A stretch of DNA of 8,229 nt, from the NCBI GenBank assembly GCA_009705235.1, contig WLCR01000041.1, positions 1 through 8,229 of the forward strand, read 5' to 3'. Source of the DNA: Actinomycetota bacterium. Its GTDB lineage: Bacteria; Actinomycetota; Actinomycetes; Nanopelagicales; Nanopelagicaceae. The notes beneath the pieces are model-generated. The model made no database searches. It saw nothing but the letters and a program-made list of their open reading frames with translations, and was not told where the DNA came from. A program made the position numbers and the translations under genes. Positions 1-6,569 of the stretch are shown piece by piece. How positions within the stretch are numbered: the stretch's first letter is position 1; each line of letters starts with the position of its first letter.

Positions 1-86
1 GTTAAATCGACACCCTTAAGGATTTCGACTGTGCCGTTATCTGTGTGAACAGATACCTGTAGCCCGCGGATTTCTAGTGTGCTCAT
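1..86 (-). CDS. sufC: SufC, Fe-S cluster assembly ATPase (5' part only)
   Basis: This is the N-terminus of the ABC-type ATPase of the SufBCD Fe-S cluster scaffold, a cytosolic enzyme whose ATP hydrolysis drives conformational change in SufB-SufD. Only 28 codons plus two bases lie in the window. They begin MSTLEIRGLQVSV and continue to a conserved EILKGVDL segment, the usual SufC opening just before the Walker A region, which would fall beyond the window edge. No catalytic motif is visible, so the call rests on this N-terminal resemblance and on position directly after sufB, sufD and a Rieske gene. The ATG at 86 follows a purine-rich stretch (AGAAGAGAG) that can serve as ribosome binding site. 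The gap to the Rieske stop is 21 nt, so it belongs to the same operon. Identity is nearly certain from context; integrity cannot be judged. Confidence 0.88.
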   Translation of the reverse strand, partial: MSTLEIRGLQVSVHTDNGTVEILKGVDL

Positions 87-107
87 TTTTTCTCTCTTCT
101 CTCGTTG

Positions 108-404
108 CTAAATCTCTACCGTGACGGCGTTTCCGTCGATTGATACCGCATAAGTCTTAAGTGCAATGTTGGCCGGAAGGGTGAGTGCTTCTCCAGTGCG
201 CAGATCAAATTCGGCCCCATGTAGCCAGCATTCAATTTTGAATCCAGTGACATCGCCCTCTGACAAAGATGCATCGGAATGAGTGCATGTGTCATCAATA
301 GCAAAGACCTCATCCCCCACTCGTGCCACACAAATTGACTTGCCATCCTTCTCAATCAGAACTGGTTTTCCTTGAATTAATTGATCTAGAACTAAATCAG
401 CCAT
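108..404 (-). CDS. Rieske [2Fe-2S] ferredoxin-like protein of the suf operon
   Basis: A 98-residue single-domain Rieske protein, probably a cytosolic electron carrier of the kind annotated as the ferredoxin subunit of non-heme iron oxygenases. The cluster-binding motifs are intact: C40-T-H42 and C59-W-L-H62, giving CxH-x16-CxxH, followed by the typical GAEFDLRTGEAL stretch. There is no signal peptide or membrane anchor, unlike the Rieske subunit of the bc complex. The start ATG overlaps the sufD stop by 8 nt and is preceded by AAAAGGCGG, a good ribosome binding site inside the sufD 3' end. From memory, a Rieske gene at this place between sufD and sufC is common in Actinobacteria such as Streptomyces. 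No oxygenase gene is nearby, so a role in electron supply or cluster transfer during Suf assembly is inferred from context only. Family assignment is firm; the partner is unknown. Confidence 0.93.
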   Translation of the reverse strand: MADLVLDQLIQGKPVLIEKDGKSICVARVGDEVFAIDDTCTHSDASLSEGDVTGFKIECWLHGAEFDLRTGEALTLPANIALKTYAVSIDGNAVTVEI

Positions 405-1485
405 GGTTAGCCGCCTTTTCTAGTTCGTTATCAATGCGATCCATGATTCGATTTTGAACCGTTTCATTTCCGATTTCTAAAACGATTTCGTTGAAGAAGC
501 CGCGTACAACCAAGCGGCGAGCATCAGACATTGCGATTCCGCGAGACATTAAATAGAACAACTGCTCATCATCAAATCGACCCGTTGTGCTTGCGTGTCC
601 AGCGCCAATGATTTCGCCCGTTTCGATTTCGAGATTAGGAACAGAATCTGCTCGTGCTCCGTCACTTAGCAGCAAGTTACGGTTGAGTTCGTATGTATCT
701 GTGCCTTCTGCGGCTGCACGTATTAGTACATCGCCAATCCACACAGTATGTGCACCTTGTCCAGCCAGAGCTCCCTTGAAATTAACATTTGATTTTGCAT
801 GTGGAACTGCGTGATCAACATGCATCCGGTGCTCGAAAAACTGACCTGCTGTTGCAAAGTAAACGCCGAGTAGATCAACTGAGCCACCAGGTGCGATGAA
901 TTCAACAGTAGGCAAAATACGAACTACATCGCCGCCAACTGTGACAGTTACCGATTTGAATGTTGCGTCCTTATCAACCACAGCATGATGGCGTGCTGTA
1001 TAAACCGACTTAGACTCAAACTCTTGCAAAGTAACAAACTTTAGGTTTGAACCTGGAGCCAATGAGATCTCTAAGTCCTCAGCCAAAATAGTGTCTGTAG
1101 TATTTTCCACAATCACTGTTGCAACCGCGTGGGTTCCAAGTGAGATTCGAACCCGAGAAAATTCAGCTGTATCCAACGCCCCAGCTGTTCGACCCAAAAA
1201 GATTGGCTCTGACAATTCGGTATTTGCAGCAATCGATAGGTGGGCTACAGATGGAGAAAAGGAGCGAATACGTTCGATGATGACATCATCACTTACCGCA
1301 AGAGGCTCTAGATTTTCACGCTTAAATGTAACGCCAGTTGGAAGTGCATCTTTAGCAATCAAAGTTGATCGATCAGACTGCACAGAGGTGCCATCGTGCA
1401 AACCGCGAAGACGTTTGAGCGGCGTGAATCGCCACGCTTCCTCGCGCCCTGTAGGAGTTAAGTAATTAGTTGTTAAAACTGACAT
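397..1485 (-). CDS. sufD: SufD, Fe-S cluster assembly scaffold protein
   Basis: SufD is the non-catalytic partner of SufB in the cytosolic SufBC2D complex and is needed for iron entry to the nascent cluster. The protein has 362 residues, normal for actinobacterial SufD. It has a variable N-terminal part (about 1-90), a beta-helix core (about 110-300) and a helical C-terminal tail. Near the C-terminus is [23 protein letters not shown] (about 294-316), with H297 aligning by motif to the functionally important histidine of E. coli SufD (H360, from memory). The ATG at 1485 forms TAATG with the sufB stop, a one-base overlap that implies translational coupling. A GGAAGG stretch in the last sufB codons may be the ribosome binding site, although its spacing is rather long. 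SufB and SufD are paralogues; the absence of the SufB cysteine motif and the shorter length support SufD here. Confidence 0.96.
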   Translation of the reverse strand: MSVLTTNYLTPTGREEAWRFTPLKRLRGLHDGTSVQSDRSTLIAKDALPTGVTFKRENLEPLAVSDDVIIERIRSFSPSVAHLSIAANTELSEPIFLGRTAGALDTAEFSRVRISLGTHAVATVIVENTTDTILAEDLEISLAPGSNLKFVTLQEFESKSVYTARHHAVVDKDATFKSVTVTVGGDVVRILPTVEFIAPGGSVDLLGVYFATAGQFFEHRMHVDHAVPHAKSNVNFKGALAGQGAHTVWIGDVLIRAAAEGTDTYELNRNLLLSDGARADSVPNLEIETGEIIGAGHASTTGRFDDEQLFYLMSRGIAMSDARRLVVRGFFNEIVLEIGNETVQNRIMDRIDNELEKAANHG

Positions 1486-2894
1486 TAACCGACAGCACCT
1501 TCCATCTGGAGTTCAATAAGGCGATTGAGTTCTAGCGCGTACTCCATAGGAAGTTCGCGCGCAATTGGTTCGATGAAGCCGCGGACAATCATGGCCATCG
1601 CTTCATCTTCATTAAGTCCACGTGACATCAGATAGAACAGCTGATCATCGCTAATCTTTGACACTGTTGCTTCATGTCCCATGGAAACATCATCTTCACG
1701 AATATCAACATACGGATATGTATCTGAACGAGAAATTGTGTCGACCAAAAGCGCATCACACTTAACTGTGCTTGCAGAATGGTGAGCACCTTCTTGAACC
1801 TGCACAAGTCCACGGTATGAAGTACGTCCACCATTGCGTGCAACTGATTTAGAAATTACAGAAGACGAAGTGTAAGGAGCAGCGTGAACCATTTTGGCAC
1901 CAGAATCTTGATGTTGTCCTTCACCTGCAAAAGCGAGTGACAATGTCTCACCTTTGGCATGTGGACCCATTAAGAAAATAGCTGGGTACTTCATGGTTAC
2001 CTTAGAACCGATATTTCCATCGACCCATTCCATTGTTGCGCCTTCAGCACACGTTGCGCGCTTTGTAACCAAGTTATACACATTGTTAGACCAGTTTTGA
2101 ATTGTGGTGTAACGAACACGTGCTCCCTTTTTAACAATGATCTCAACAACTGCAGAGTGCAATGAATCTGATTTGTAGATCGGTGCCGTGCAACCTTCTA
2201 CGTAGTGAATGTATGAATCCTCGTCAGCAATAATTAGTGTGCGTTCGAACTGACCCATGTTTTCAGTATTGATACGGAAGTAGGCCTGCAATGGAATATC
2301 AACATGTACTCCCTTTGGCACATAAATAAATGAACCACCAGACCACACGGCAGTATTAAGCGCTGCGAACTTGTTATCTCCTACTGGAATAACAGTTCCG
2401 AAGTACTCTTTAAATAACTCAGGGTGCTGCTTTAGCGCACTATCTGTATCCAGGAAAATAACACCTTGTGCCTCTAAATCCTCGCGGATTGAGTGGTACA
2501 CGACCTCAGATTCGTACTGCGCAGCGACACCTGACACAAGGCGTTGCTTTTCAGCTTCTGGAATTCCGAGACGGTCATACGTGTTCTTAATGTCATCTGG
2601 CAAGTCATCCCAAGTGGTTGCTTGTTTTTCAGTTGAGCGAACGAAGTACTTGATCGTGTCAAAGAAAATTCCTGAAAGATCTGATCCCCAATTTGGCATT
2701 GGCTTCTTGCCAAACAAGTCCAAACCCTTAAGGCGCAGGTCAAGCATCCACTGTGGTTCAGACTTCTTCGATGAGATGTCGCGAACGACTTCTTCACTTA
2801 GACCTCGCTTGGCGTTGTCACCAGCTGAGCTCTTATCTGACCAGCCGTATTCGTAGTTGCCAAGTCCATCGAGTTCTGGATGTGCTGTTGTCAT
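1485..2894 (-). CDS. sufB: SufB, Fe-S cluster assembly scaffold protein
   Basis: SufB is the main scaffold subunit of SufBC2D, on which the cluster is built from cysteine-derived sulfur in the cytosol. With the start chosen here it has 469 residues, normal for the family. It opens [18 protein letters not shown], and the helical N-terminal domain runs to about 170. The beta-helix core contains [26 protein letters not shown] and the VEGCTAPIY motif (about 232-240). Towards the C-terminus are C379 in VKCDALL and E408 in GHEATVSKI, which match the E. coli residues reported essential (C405 and E434, from memory). An in-frame ATG at 2945 would add 17 residues lying inside sufR, with no family support. 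The ATG at 2894 has AAAGG about 8 nt upstream and overlaps the sufR stop as ATGA. The gene is intact, and its stop overlaps the sufD start. Confidence 0.97.
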   Translation of the reverse strand: MTTAHPELDGLGNYEYGWSDKSSAGDNAKRGLSEEVVRDISSKKSEPQWMLDLRLKGLDLFGKKPMPNWGSDLSGIFFDTIKYFVRSTEKQATTWDDLPDDIKNTYDRLGIPEAEKQRLVSGVAAQYESEVVYHSIREDLEAQGVIFLDTDSALKQHPELFKEYFGTVIPVGDNKFAALNTAVWSGGSFIYVPKGVHVDIPLQAYFRINTENMGQFERTLIIADEDSYIHYVEGCTAPIYKSDSLHSAVVEIIVKKGARVRYTTIQNWSNNVYNLVTKRATCAEGATMEWVDGNIGSKVTMKYPAIFLMGPHAKGETLSLAFAGEGQHQDSGAKMVHAAPYTSSSVISKSVARNGGRTSYRGLVQVQEGAHHSASTVKCDALLVDTISRSDTYPYVDIREDDVSMGHEATVSKISDDQLFYLMSRGLNEDEAMAMIVRGFIEPIARELPMEYALELNRLIELQMEGAVG

Positions 2895-3562
2895 GCACGT
2901 ACCTTTCGGGTTGTAGTGTGTGTCGTTGGAATAAAAGTTGTACAAACGCCATCGCCATGTGCAATTGTTGCAAGACGTTGAACGTGAGTTCCAAGAAGTT
3001 TTGATAGCGCTTCAGTTTCAGCCTCACATAATTGTGGAAATTCAGAAGCAACGTGCGCTATTGGGCAATGGTGCTGGCATAGTTCCTGACCCATTGGCTT
3101 GTCATGAACACTTGCTGCATATCCTTGATCCGTTAAGAAATCTGCAAGAGCTTCGACTTTGCCAGAGCGCTTAGAAATGAACTTGTGTGCTTGACGTTCG
3201 ATATCATCGGCGCGAGATTGTGCAAAACCATCGACAAGGTGGGCACCAGATTGAGCTGACATAAATTTCAATGCTGCAACAGCTAAGTCGTCATATGAAT
3301 GTTCAAACTGCTCACGACCTTGATCTGACATCACGAAGACTTTTGAAGGTCGACCTCGACCGCGGATTGAAGAGGCACGAGGATCGCGGGCTTCAACTAC
3401 TCCATCTGCTACTAAAAGATCCAAGTGGCGGCGTATTCCAGCTGCGGTCAGTCCCAATCGCTCACCTAGGACTGCGGCCGTTGATGGTCCATTTTCTAAA
3501 ATTGAGCGGGCCACCAAGTCACGGGTACGAGCATCGTCCCCTGCTGGATTTGCTCCGGTCAT
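2891..3562 (-). CDS. sufR: SufR-type Fe-S-sensing transcriptional repressor of the suf operon
   Basis: A DNA-binding regulator of the ArsR/DeoR-like winged-helix type that heads the suf operon. The helix-turn-helix is in the N-terminal part: [20 protein letters not shown], then [22 protein letters not shown] basic [10 protein letters not shown] wing follows. The C-terminal sensor half has four cysteines spaced C-x3-C-x12-C-x27-C (C162, C166, C179, C207 from this start), beginning in [11 protein letters not shown]. From memory this is the spacing of mycobacterial SufR (Rv1460), which binds an Fe-S cluster and represses sufB-sufT. Length is 223 residues from this ATG. A GTG at 3604 would give 237, but its extra 14 codons would consist mostly of a double palindrome that looks like the operator. 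A -10-like TACTGT lies 7 nt before this ATG, fitting a leaderless mRNA. The stop overlaps sufB as ATGA. Function is well supported; the start is moderately so. Confidence 0.93.
   Translation of the reverse strand: MTGANPAGDDARTRDLVARSILENGPSTAAVLGERLGLTAAGIRRHLDLLVADGVVEARDPRASSIRGRGRPSKVFVMSDQGREQFEHSYDDLAVAALKFMSAQSGAHLVDGFAQSRADDIERQAHKFISKRSGKVEALADFLTDQGYAASVHDKPMGQELCQHHCPIAHVASEFPQLCEAETEALSKLLGTHVQRLATIAHGDGVCTTFIPTTHTTTRKVRA
2895..2912 (-). promoter_or_regulatory. Ribosome binding site deciding the sufB start
   Basis: Read on the minus strand, GAAAGGT lies about 7-8 nt before the ATG at 2894. It supports that start over the in-frame ATG at 2945, which would give a 17-residue extension. 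It lies within the last codons of sufR, consistent with coupled translation of repressor and scaffold. Confidence 0.7.
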
Positions 3563-3575
3563 TTTCACAACAGTA
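3562..3575 (-). promoter_or_regulatory. Candidate -10 element and leaderless start for the suf operon
   Basis: On the minus strand, TACTGT matches the TANNNT pattern of actinobacterial -10 boxes. It is followed by seven bases and then the sufR ATG, so transcription could begin at the A of the start codon. No purine-rich ribosome binding site precedes this ATG, which also fits a leaderless message. No convincing -35 hexamer is visible. Inference from spacing only. Confidence 0.4.
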
Positions 3576-3580
3576 TTGTG
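3566..3580. promoter_or_regulatory. Inverted repeat CACAA-N5-TTGTG, probable SufR operator half-region
   Basis: A perfect 5-bp inverted repeat with a 5-bp centre, four bases before the sufR ATG. It contains the -10-like TACTGT (minus strand, 3575-3570), so a bound repressor would block promoter opening. It resembles the ACACT-N5-TGTGA site I recall for M. tuberculosis SufR, with the same overall length but not the same bases. It shares three bases with the neighbouring palindrome at 3578-3594. The operator role is inferred. Confidence 0.5.
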
Positions 3581-3594
3581 TCGTAATTCGACAC
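3578..3594. promoter_or_regulatory. Inverted repeat GTGTCG-N5-CGACAC, probable SufR operator
   Basis: A perfect 6-bp inverted repeat with a 5-bp AT-rich centre. It sits at about -16 to -32 if transcription of sufR starts at its ATG. Position upstream of an autoregulated Fe-S repressor, dyad symmetry and a centre spacing equal to the adjacent repeat all suggest binding by a SufR dimer. It could instead serve another regulator or affect the divergent ctaA promoter. Confidence 0.55.
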
Positions 3595-3608
3595 GTTCAG
3601 CCACTCAA

Positions 3609-3624
3609 GAGCCCTGCGTGGCTC
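3609..3624. repeat. Short inverted repeat GAGCC-N6-GGCTC in the divergent region
   Basis: A perfect 5-bp inverted repeat with a 6-bp loop, between the sufR operator palindromes and the ctaA start. The hexamer CTCAAG also occurs twice, at 3604-3609 and 3622-3627. It has no following T-run, so it is not an intrinsic terminator. It may be a regulator site or chance. Confidence 0.35.
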
Positions 3625-3632
3625 AAGGGTCA

Positions 3633-3645
3633 TAGGCTTAGGCCA
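3633..3645 (+). promoter_or_regulatory. Candidate -10 element and leaderless start for the ctaA operon
   Basis: TAGGCT at 3633-3638 fits TANNNT and lies six bases before the ctaA ATG at 3645. That would place the transcription start on the start codon itself. No ribosome binding site is evident before this ATG; the nearest AGGG (CAAGGG, 3625-3629) is too far upstream. No clear -35 box is seen. Confidence 0.35.
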
Positions 3646-4520
3646 TGTCCAAAACCGTACTTTTAGCCACAAGGGTTTTGGCTCCAGCCACAGGATTGCT
3701 CCTTTTCTTGCAGGCCGCCCTTGTCGTTACTGGCGGAGCTGTTCGGCTAACCGGATCTGGATTGGGTTGTCCCACCTGGCCTGAATGCACACCCGGTTCG
3801 TATACCCCAGTGCCCCACCAAGCCGAACCACAACTCAATGCCTGGATTGAATTTGGTAATCGCTTACTAACTTTTGTATTGGTCTTCGCATCAATTGCGG
3901 TAATCATTGCAGTTTTAAAAAGCAAGCGAAAAGATTTGCGCGGATTAGCGATCGGTCAATTTCTTGGAATCTTTGGACAAGGAATTCTTGGCGGGATCAC
4001 CGTCTTAACTGACTTGAATCCTATTCCAGTTGCCGGACATCTCTTACTGTCAATCATTTTAATTGCTGGAGCAACTTCGTTGCATTCCCGCAGATTTTCT
4101 CCTGTGCTTTTCGTTAAAGCACCATCTCTGACATCAAAGATTTCGTCGTTACATATTGCGACATCCTTTTTAGTAATTGTTTTGGGAACCATTGTTACTG
4201 GATCTGGACCGCATGCTGGAGACGCTCAGGCAAAACGTTTCATTTTCGATATTCGAACTGTTGCTTGGATGCACGCCGATGTTGTCATATTCCTTTTGGG
4301 AATCACCTTTGCTTTTTATGTAGCTCAAGGAACAAGTGATCGGACCAAAAAAGCAATTAGGATTTTTACTGTTATCGCTCTTCTACAAGGCTTGATTGGC
4401 TATGTCCAATACTTCACTGGAATTCCCGAAATTTTGGTTGCTGCTCACTTGCTAGGAGCAACTTTGGTTTGGATCGCAGCGTGGCGAATCCGACTGTCCG
4501 TAATCACACAGAATGGATAA
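3645..4520 (+). CDS. ctaA: Heme A synthase (COX15/CtaA family)
   Basis: An integral membrane enzyme that oxidises the C8 methyl of heme O to a formyl group, making heme A for aa3-type cytochrome c oxidase. It has 291 residues and eight hydrophobic segments at roughly 11-33, 70-92, 98-120, 128-146, 168-187, 207-228, 238-256 and 262-281, the usual two four-helix halves. The first extracytoplasmic loop has the cysteine pair C42 and C48 in GLGCPTWPEC, typical of the cysteine-containing class. E69 lies in IEFGNR; histidines H132 (VAGHLL), H210 (WMHAD) and H268 (AAHLLGA) fit the heme-ligand positions. The position expected to hold the first ligand, E-x2-H, is N72 here. This gene opens the plus-strand operon, divergent from sufR, and its TAA directly abuts the tkt ATG. 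No protoheme farnesyltransferase (ctaB) gene lies in the window, so heme O must come from elsewhere in the genome. Confidence 0.94.
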   Translation: MSKTVLLATRVLAPATGLLLFLQAALVVTGGAVRLTGSGLGCPTWPECTPGSYTPVPHQAEPQLNAWIEFGNRLLTFVLVFASIAVIIAVLKSKRKDLRGLAIGQFLGIFGQGILGGITVLTDLNPIPVAGHLLLSIILIAGATSLHSRRFSPVLFVKAPSLTSKISSLHIATSFLVIVLGTIVTGSGPHAGDAQAKRFIFDIRTVAWMHADVVIFLLGITFAFYVAQGTSDRTKKAIRIFTVIALLQGLIGYVQYFTGIPEILVAAHLLGATLVWIAAWRIRLSVITQNG

Positions 4521-6569
4521 ATGATGAGCGCACTAACAGGTTGGACTGAATTAGATGATCGTGCAGTTGCATATGCACGTGCATTATCAGCTGATGCGGT
4601 TCAAAAAGTTGGCAATGGTCACCCAGGAACCGCAATGTCCCTCGCGCCTGTTGCATACTCGCTCTTCCAACGACATCTAGTTCATGATCCATCTGATCCA
4701 CACTGGCTAGGCCGCGATCGCTTTATTCTTTCATGCGGTCACTCATCACTTACTCTTTACATTCAACTGTTCTTAAGTGGCTACGGGCTCGAAATGAAAG
4801 ATCTTCAAAGCTTTAGAACATGGGGTTCATTAACACCGGGTCATCCTGAATATGGTCACACTGCCGGTGTTGAAATGACAACTGGCCCATTAGGACAAGG
4901 GGTTGCGACTGCTGTTGGAATGGCTATGGCAGCTCGTTATGAGCGTGGCTTACTTGATCCCATGGCACCGGCAGATACTTCAATATTTGATCACTCTATT
5001 TGGGTTATTTGTTCAGATGGAGATTTACAAGAAGGTGTCAGTGCCGAGGCTTCATCATTGGCTGGCACGCAAGAACTTGGAAACTTAAATATTATTTATG
5101 ATGACAACCGAATTTCAATTGAAGGCGATACTCACAATGCTTTCACGGAAGATGTTGCCGCGAGATATCGCGCATACGGATGGCACGTCATTGAAGTAGC
5201 TGCACTTGCCACGGGAAACATTGATCTAGTTGCTTTAGACGCTGCGATGGTTTCGGCAAAGAACGAAAAATCAAAGCCAACTTTAATCAGAATGCATTCC
5301 GTTATCGCTTGGCCTGCTCCGAAAGCACAAGGAACTGCTGGCTCTCATGGATCTGCACTCGGAGTCGATGAAGTTAAAGCCACAAAGATTGCACTTGGTC
5401 TAAATCCTGATGAGGACTTCGCTATGCCGGCGGAAGTGCTAGCTCATGCACGTCTTGTCAAAGAACGCAGTACAGCAGTTCGCGCCACATGGGATTCACG
5501 GTTTGCAACATGGAAGTCAGCCAATCCTGACAAGGCCGCGCTACTTGAAAGATTGCGCGTTAAGGGTCTTCCTAAAGGATGGGATGCAGACATTCCAGTG
5601 TTTGCACCCGACAAAGAGATGGCAACACGTGCGGCTTCTGGTGAAGTGATTAATGCAATCGCTGCAAAGTTGCCAGAGTTTTGGGGAGGATCAGCTGACT
5701 TAGCTGGTTCAAATAACACCAGTATTAAGGGGTCAGGTTCATTCCTGCCGACAACTTCATCTATTCCTGGTGCCGATCCATTTGGGCGAATAATCCACTT
5801 TGGCATTCGTGAACACGCTATGGGCTCAGTGCTTAATGGAATTGCTTTGCATGGTTTAACCAGGTCCTTTGGTGGAACATTTGCAGTTTTTAGTGATTAC
5901 ATGCGGCCTGCAGTTCGCCTTGCAGCATTAATGAATATTGCATCGACCTTTGTATGGACTCATGATTCGATTGGCGTCGGCGAAGACGGTCCAACACACC
6001 AACCGATCGAACATTTTGCTGCACTTCGTGCGATCCCTGGACTTGATGTTATCCGCCCGGGAGATGCGAACGAGGTTGCAGAGGCTTGGAAGCAAATCCT
6101 TATGCGCGGACGTGCGGCTGGAATTTTGCTTTCACGCCAAAACTTGCCGGTTTTTGATCGCACCGTATGTGCTCCTGCAACTGGTGTAGCAAAGGGTGCC
6201 TATATTTTGAAGGATGCCGCCAACCCACAAGCGATCTTGATTGCGACAGGTTCTGAAGTTTCCTTAGCAATCGACACACAAACCGCTTTGGCCGCAGAAG
6301 GTATCAATGTTCGAGTAGTTAGTGCGCCATGTCTTGAATGGTTTGCAGAACAGGATCAAGCTTATAAAGATTCAGTTCTCTCCCCCGGTATCGTCAAAAT
6401 CAGTATCGAAGTTGGTATCGCACAAGGTTGGCGTGAACTTATCGGTGATAATGGTGTGGCGATATCCCTAGAACATTACGGTGCTTCAGCAGATGCAAAA
6501 CGCTTATTTAAAGAATTCGGCTTTTCAGTTGACAATGTTGTTTCTACAGTTAAGAAGGCGATTAAATGA
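4521..6569 (+). CDS. tkt: Transketolase
   Basis: A cytosolic thiamine-diphosphate enzyme that moves two-carbon units between sugar phosphates in the non-oxidative pentose phosphate pathway. The 682 residues are the full normal length. The N-terminal ThDP domain has H34 in GNGHPGTAMSLAP, H74 in CGHSS, TTGPLGQG (120-127) and the cofactor and metal motif CSDGDLQEG (164-172) with DDNRISI. The pyrimidine-binding domain holds the catalytic glutamate E431 in FGIREHAMG, then WTHDSIGVGEDGPTHQPIE (479-497). The C-terminal domain begins near ILIATGSEVSLA. All expected catalytic residues appear present. Two tandem ATGs (4521 and 4524) follow the ctaA TAA with no gap, and either may be used; only a weak AGAATGG precedes them, so coupling to ctaA is likely. 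The stop overlaps tal as ATGA. Operonic pairing with tal is standard in Actinobacteria. Confidence 0.98.
   Translation: MMSALTGWTELDDRAVAYARALSADAVQKVGNGHPGTAMSLAPVAYSLFQRHLVHDPSDPHWLGRDRFILSCGHSSLTLYIQLFLSGYGLEMKDLQSFRTWGSLTPGHPEYGHTAGVEMTTGPLGQGVATAVGMAMAARYERGLLDPMAPADTSIFDHSIWVICSDGDLQEGVSAEASSLAGTQELGNLNIIYDDNRISIEGDTHNAFTEDVAARYRAYGWHVIEVAALATGNIDLVALDAAMVSAKNEKSKPTLIRMHSVIAWPAPKAQGTAGSHGSALGVDEVKATKIALGLNPDEDFAMPAEVLAHARLVKERSTAVRATWDSRFATWKSANPDKAALLERLRVKGLPKGWDADIPVFAPDKEMATRAASGEVINAIAAKLPEFWGGSADLAGSNNTSIKGSGSFLPTTSSIPGADPFGRIIHFGIREHAMGSVLNGIALHGLTRSFGGTFAVFSDYMRPAVRLAALMNIASTFVWTHDSIGVGEDGPTHQPIEHFAALRAIPGLDVIRPGDANEVAEAWKQILMRGRAAGILLSRQNLPVFDRTVCAPATGVAKGAYILKDAANPQAILIATGSEVSLAIDTQTALAAEGINVRVVSAPCLEWFAEQDQAYKDSVLSPGIVKISIEVGIAQGWRELIGDNGVAISLEHYGASADAKRLFKEFGFSVDNVVSTVKKAIK

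Noticed and set aside
2371..2856. A 161-codon open frame on the plus strand opposite sufB
   Set aside because: It is antisense to a strongly conserved SufB. Its translation is rich in Ser and Arg, resembles no family I know, and lacks a convincing ribosome binding site.
2895..2945. N-terminal extension of SufB from an upstream in-frame ATG
   Set aside because: The 17 extra residues lie inside sufR and match nothing usual in SufB. The ATG at 2894 has a ribosome binding site and an ATGA overlap.
3609..3624. Hairpin as a rho-independent terminator
   Set aside because: The stem is only 5 bp, no T-run follows on either strand, and it lies upstream of both divergent genes, not downstream of any.
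3271..3666. A 131-codon open frame on the plus strand opposite sufR and running into ctaA
   Set aside because: It is antisense to the conserved SufR coding region, crosses the operator and overlaps the true ctaA start in another frame. Its composition looks like a shadow frame.
5444..5806. A 120-codon minus-strand open frame inside tkt
   Set aside because: It lies fully within an intact transketolase and has no recognisable domain; a shadow frame.
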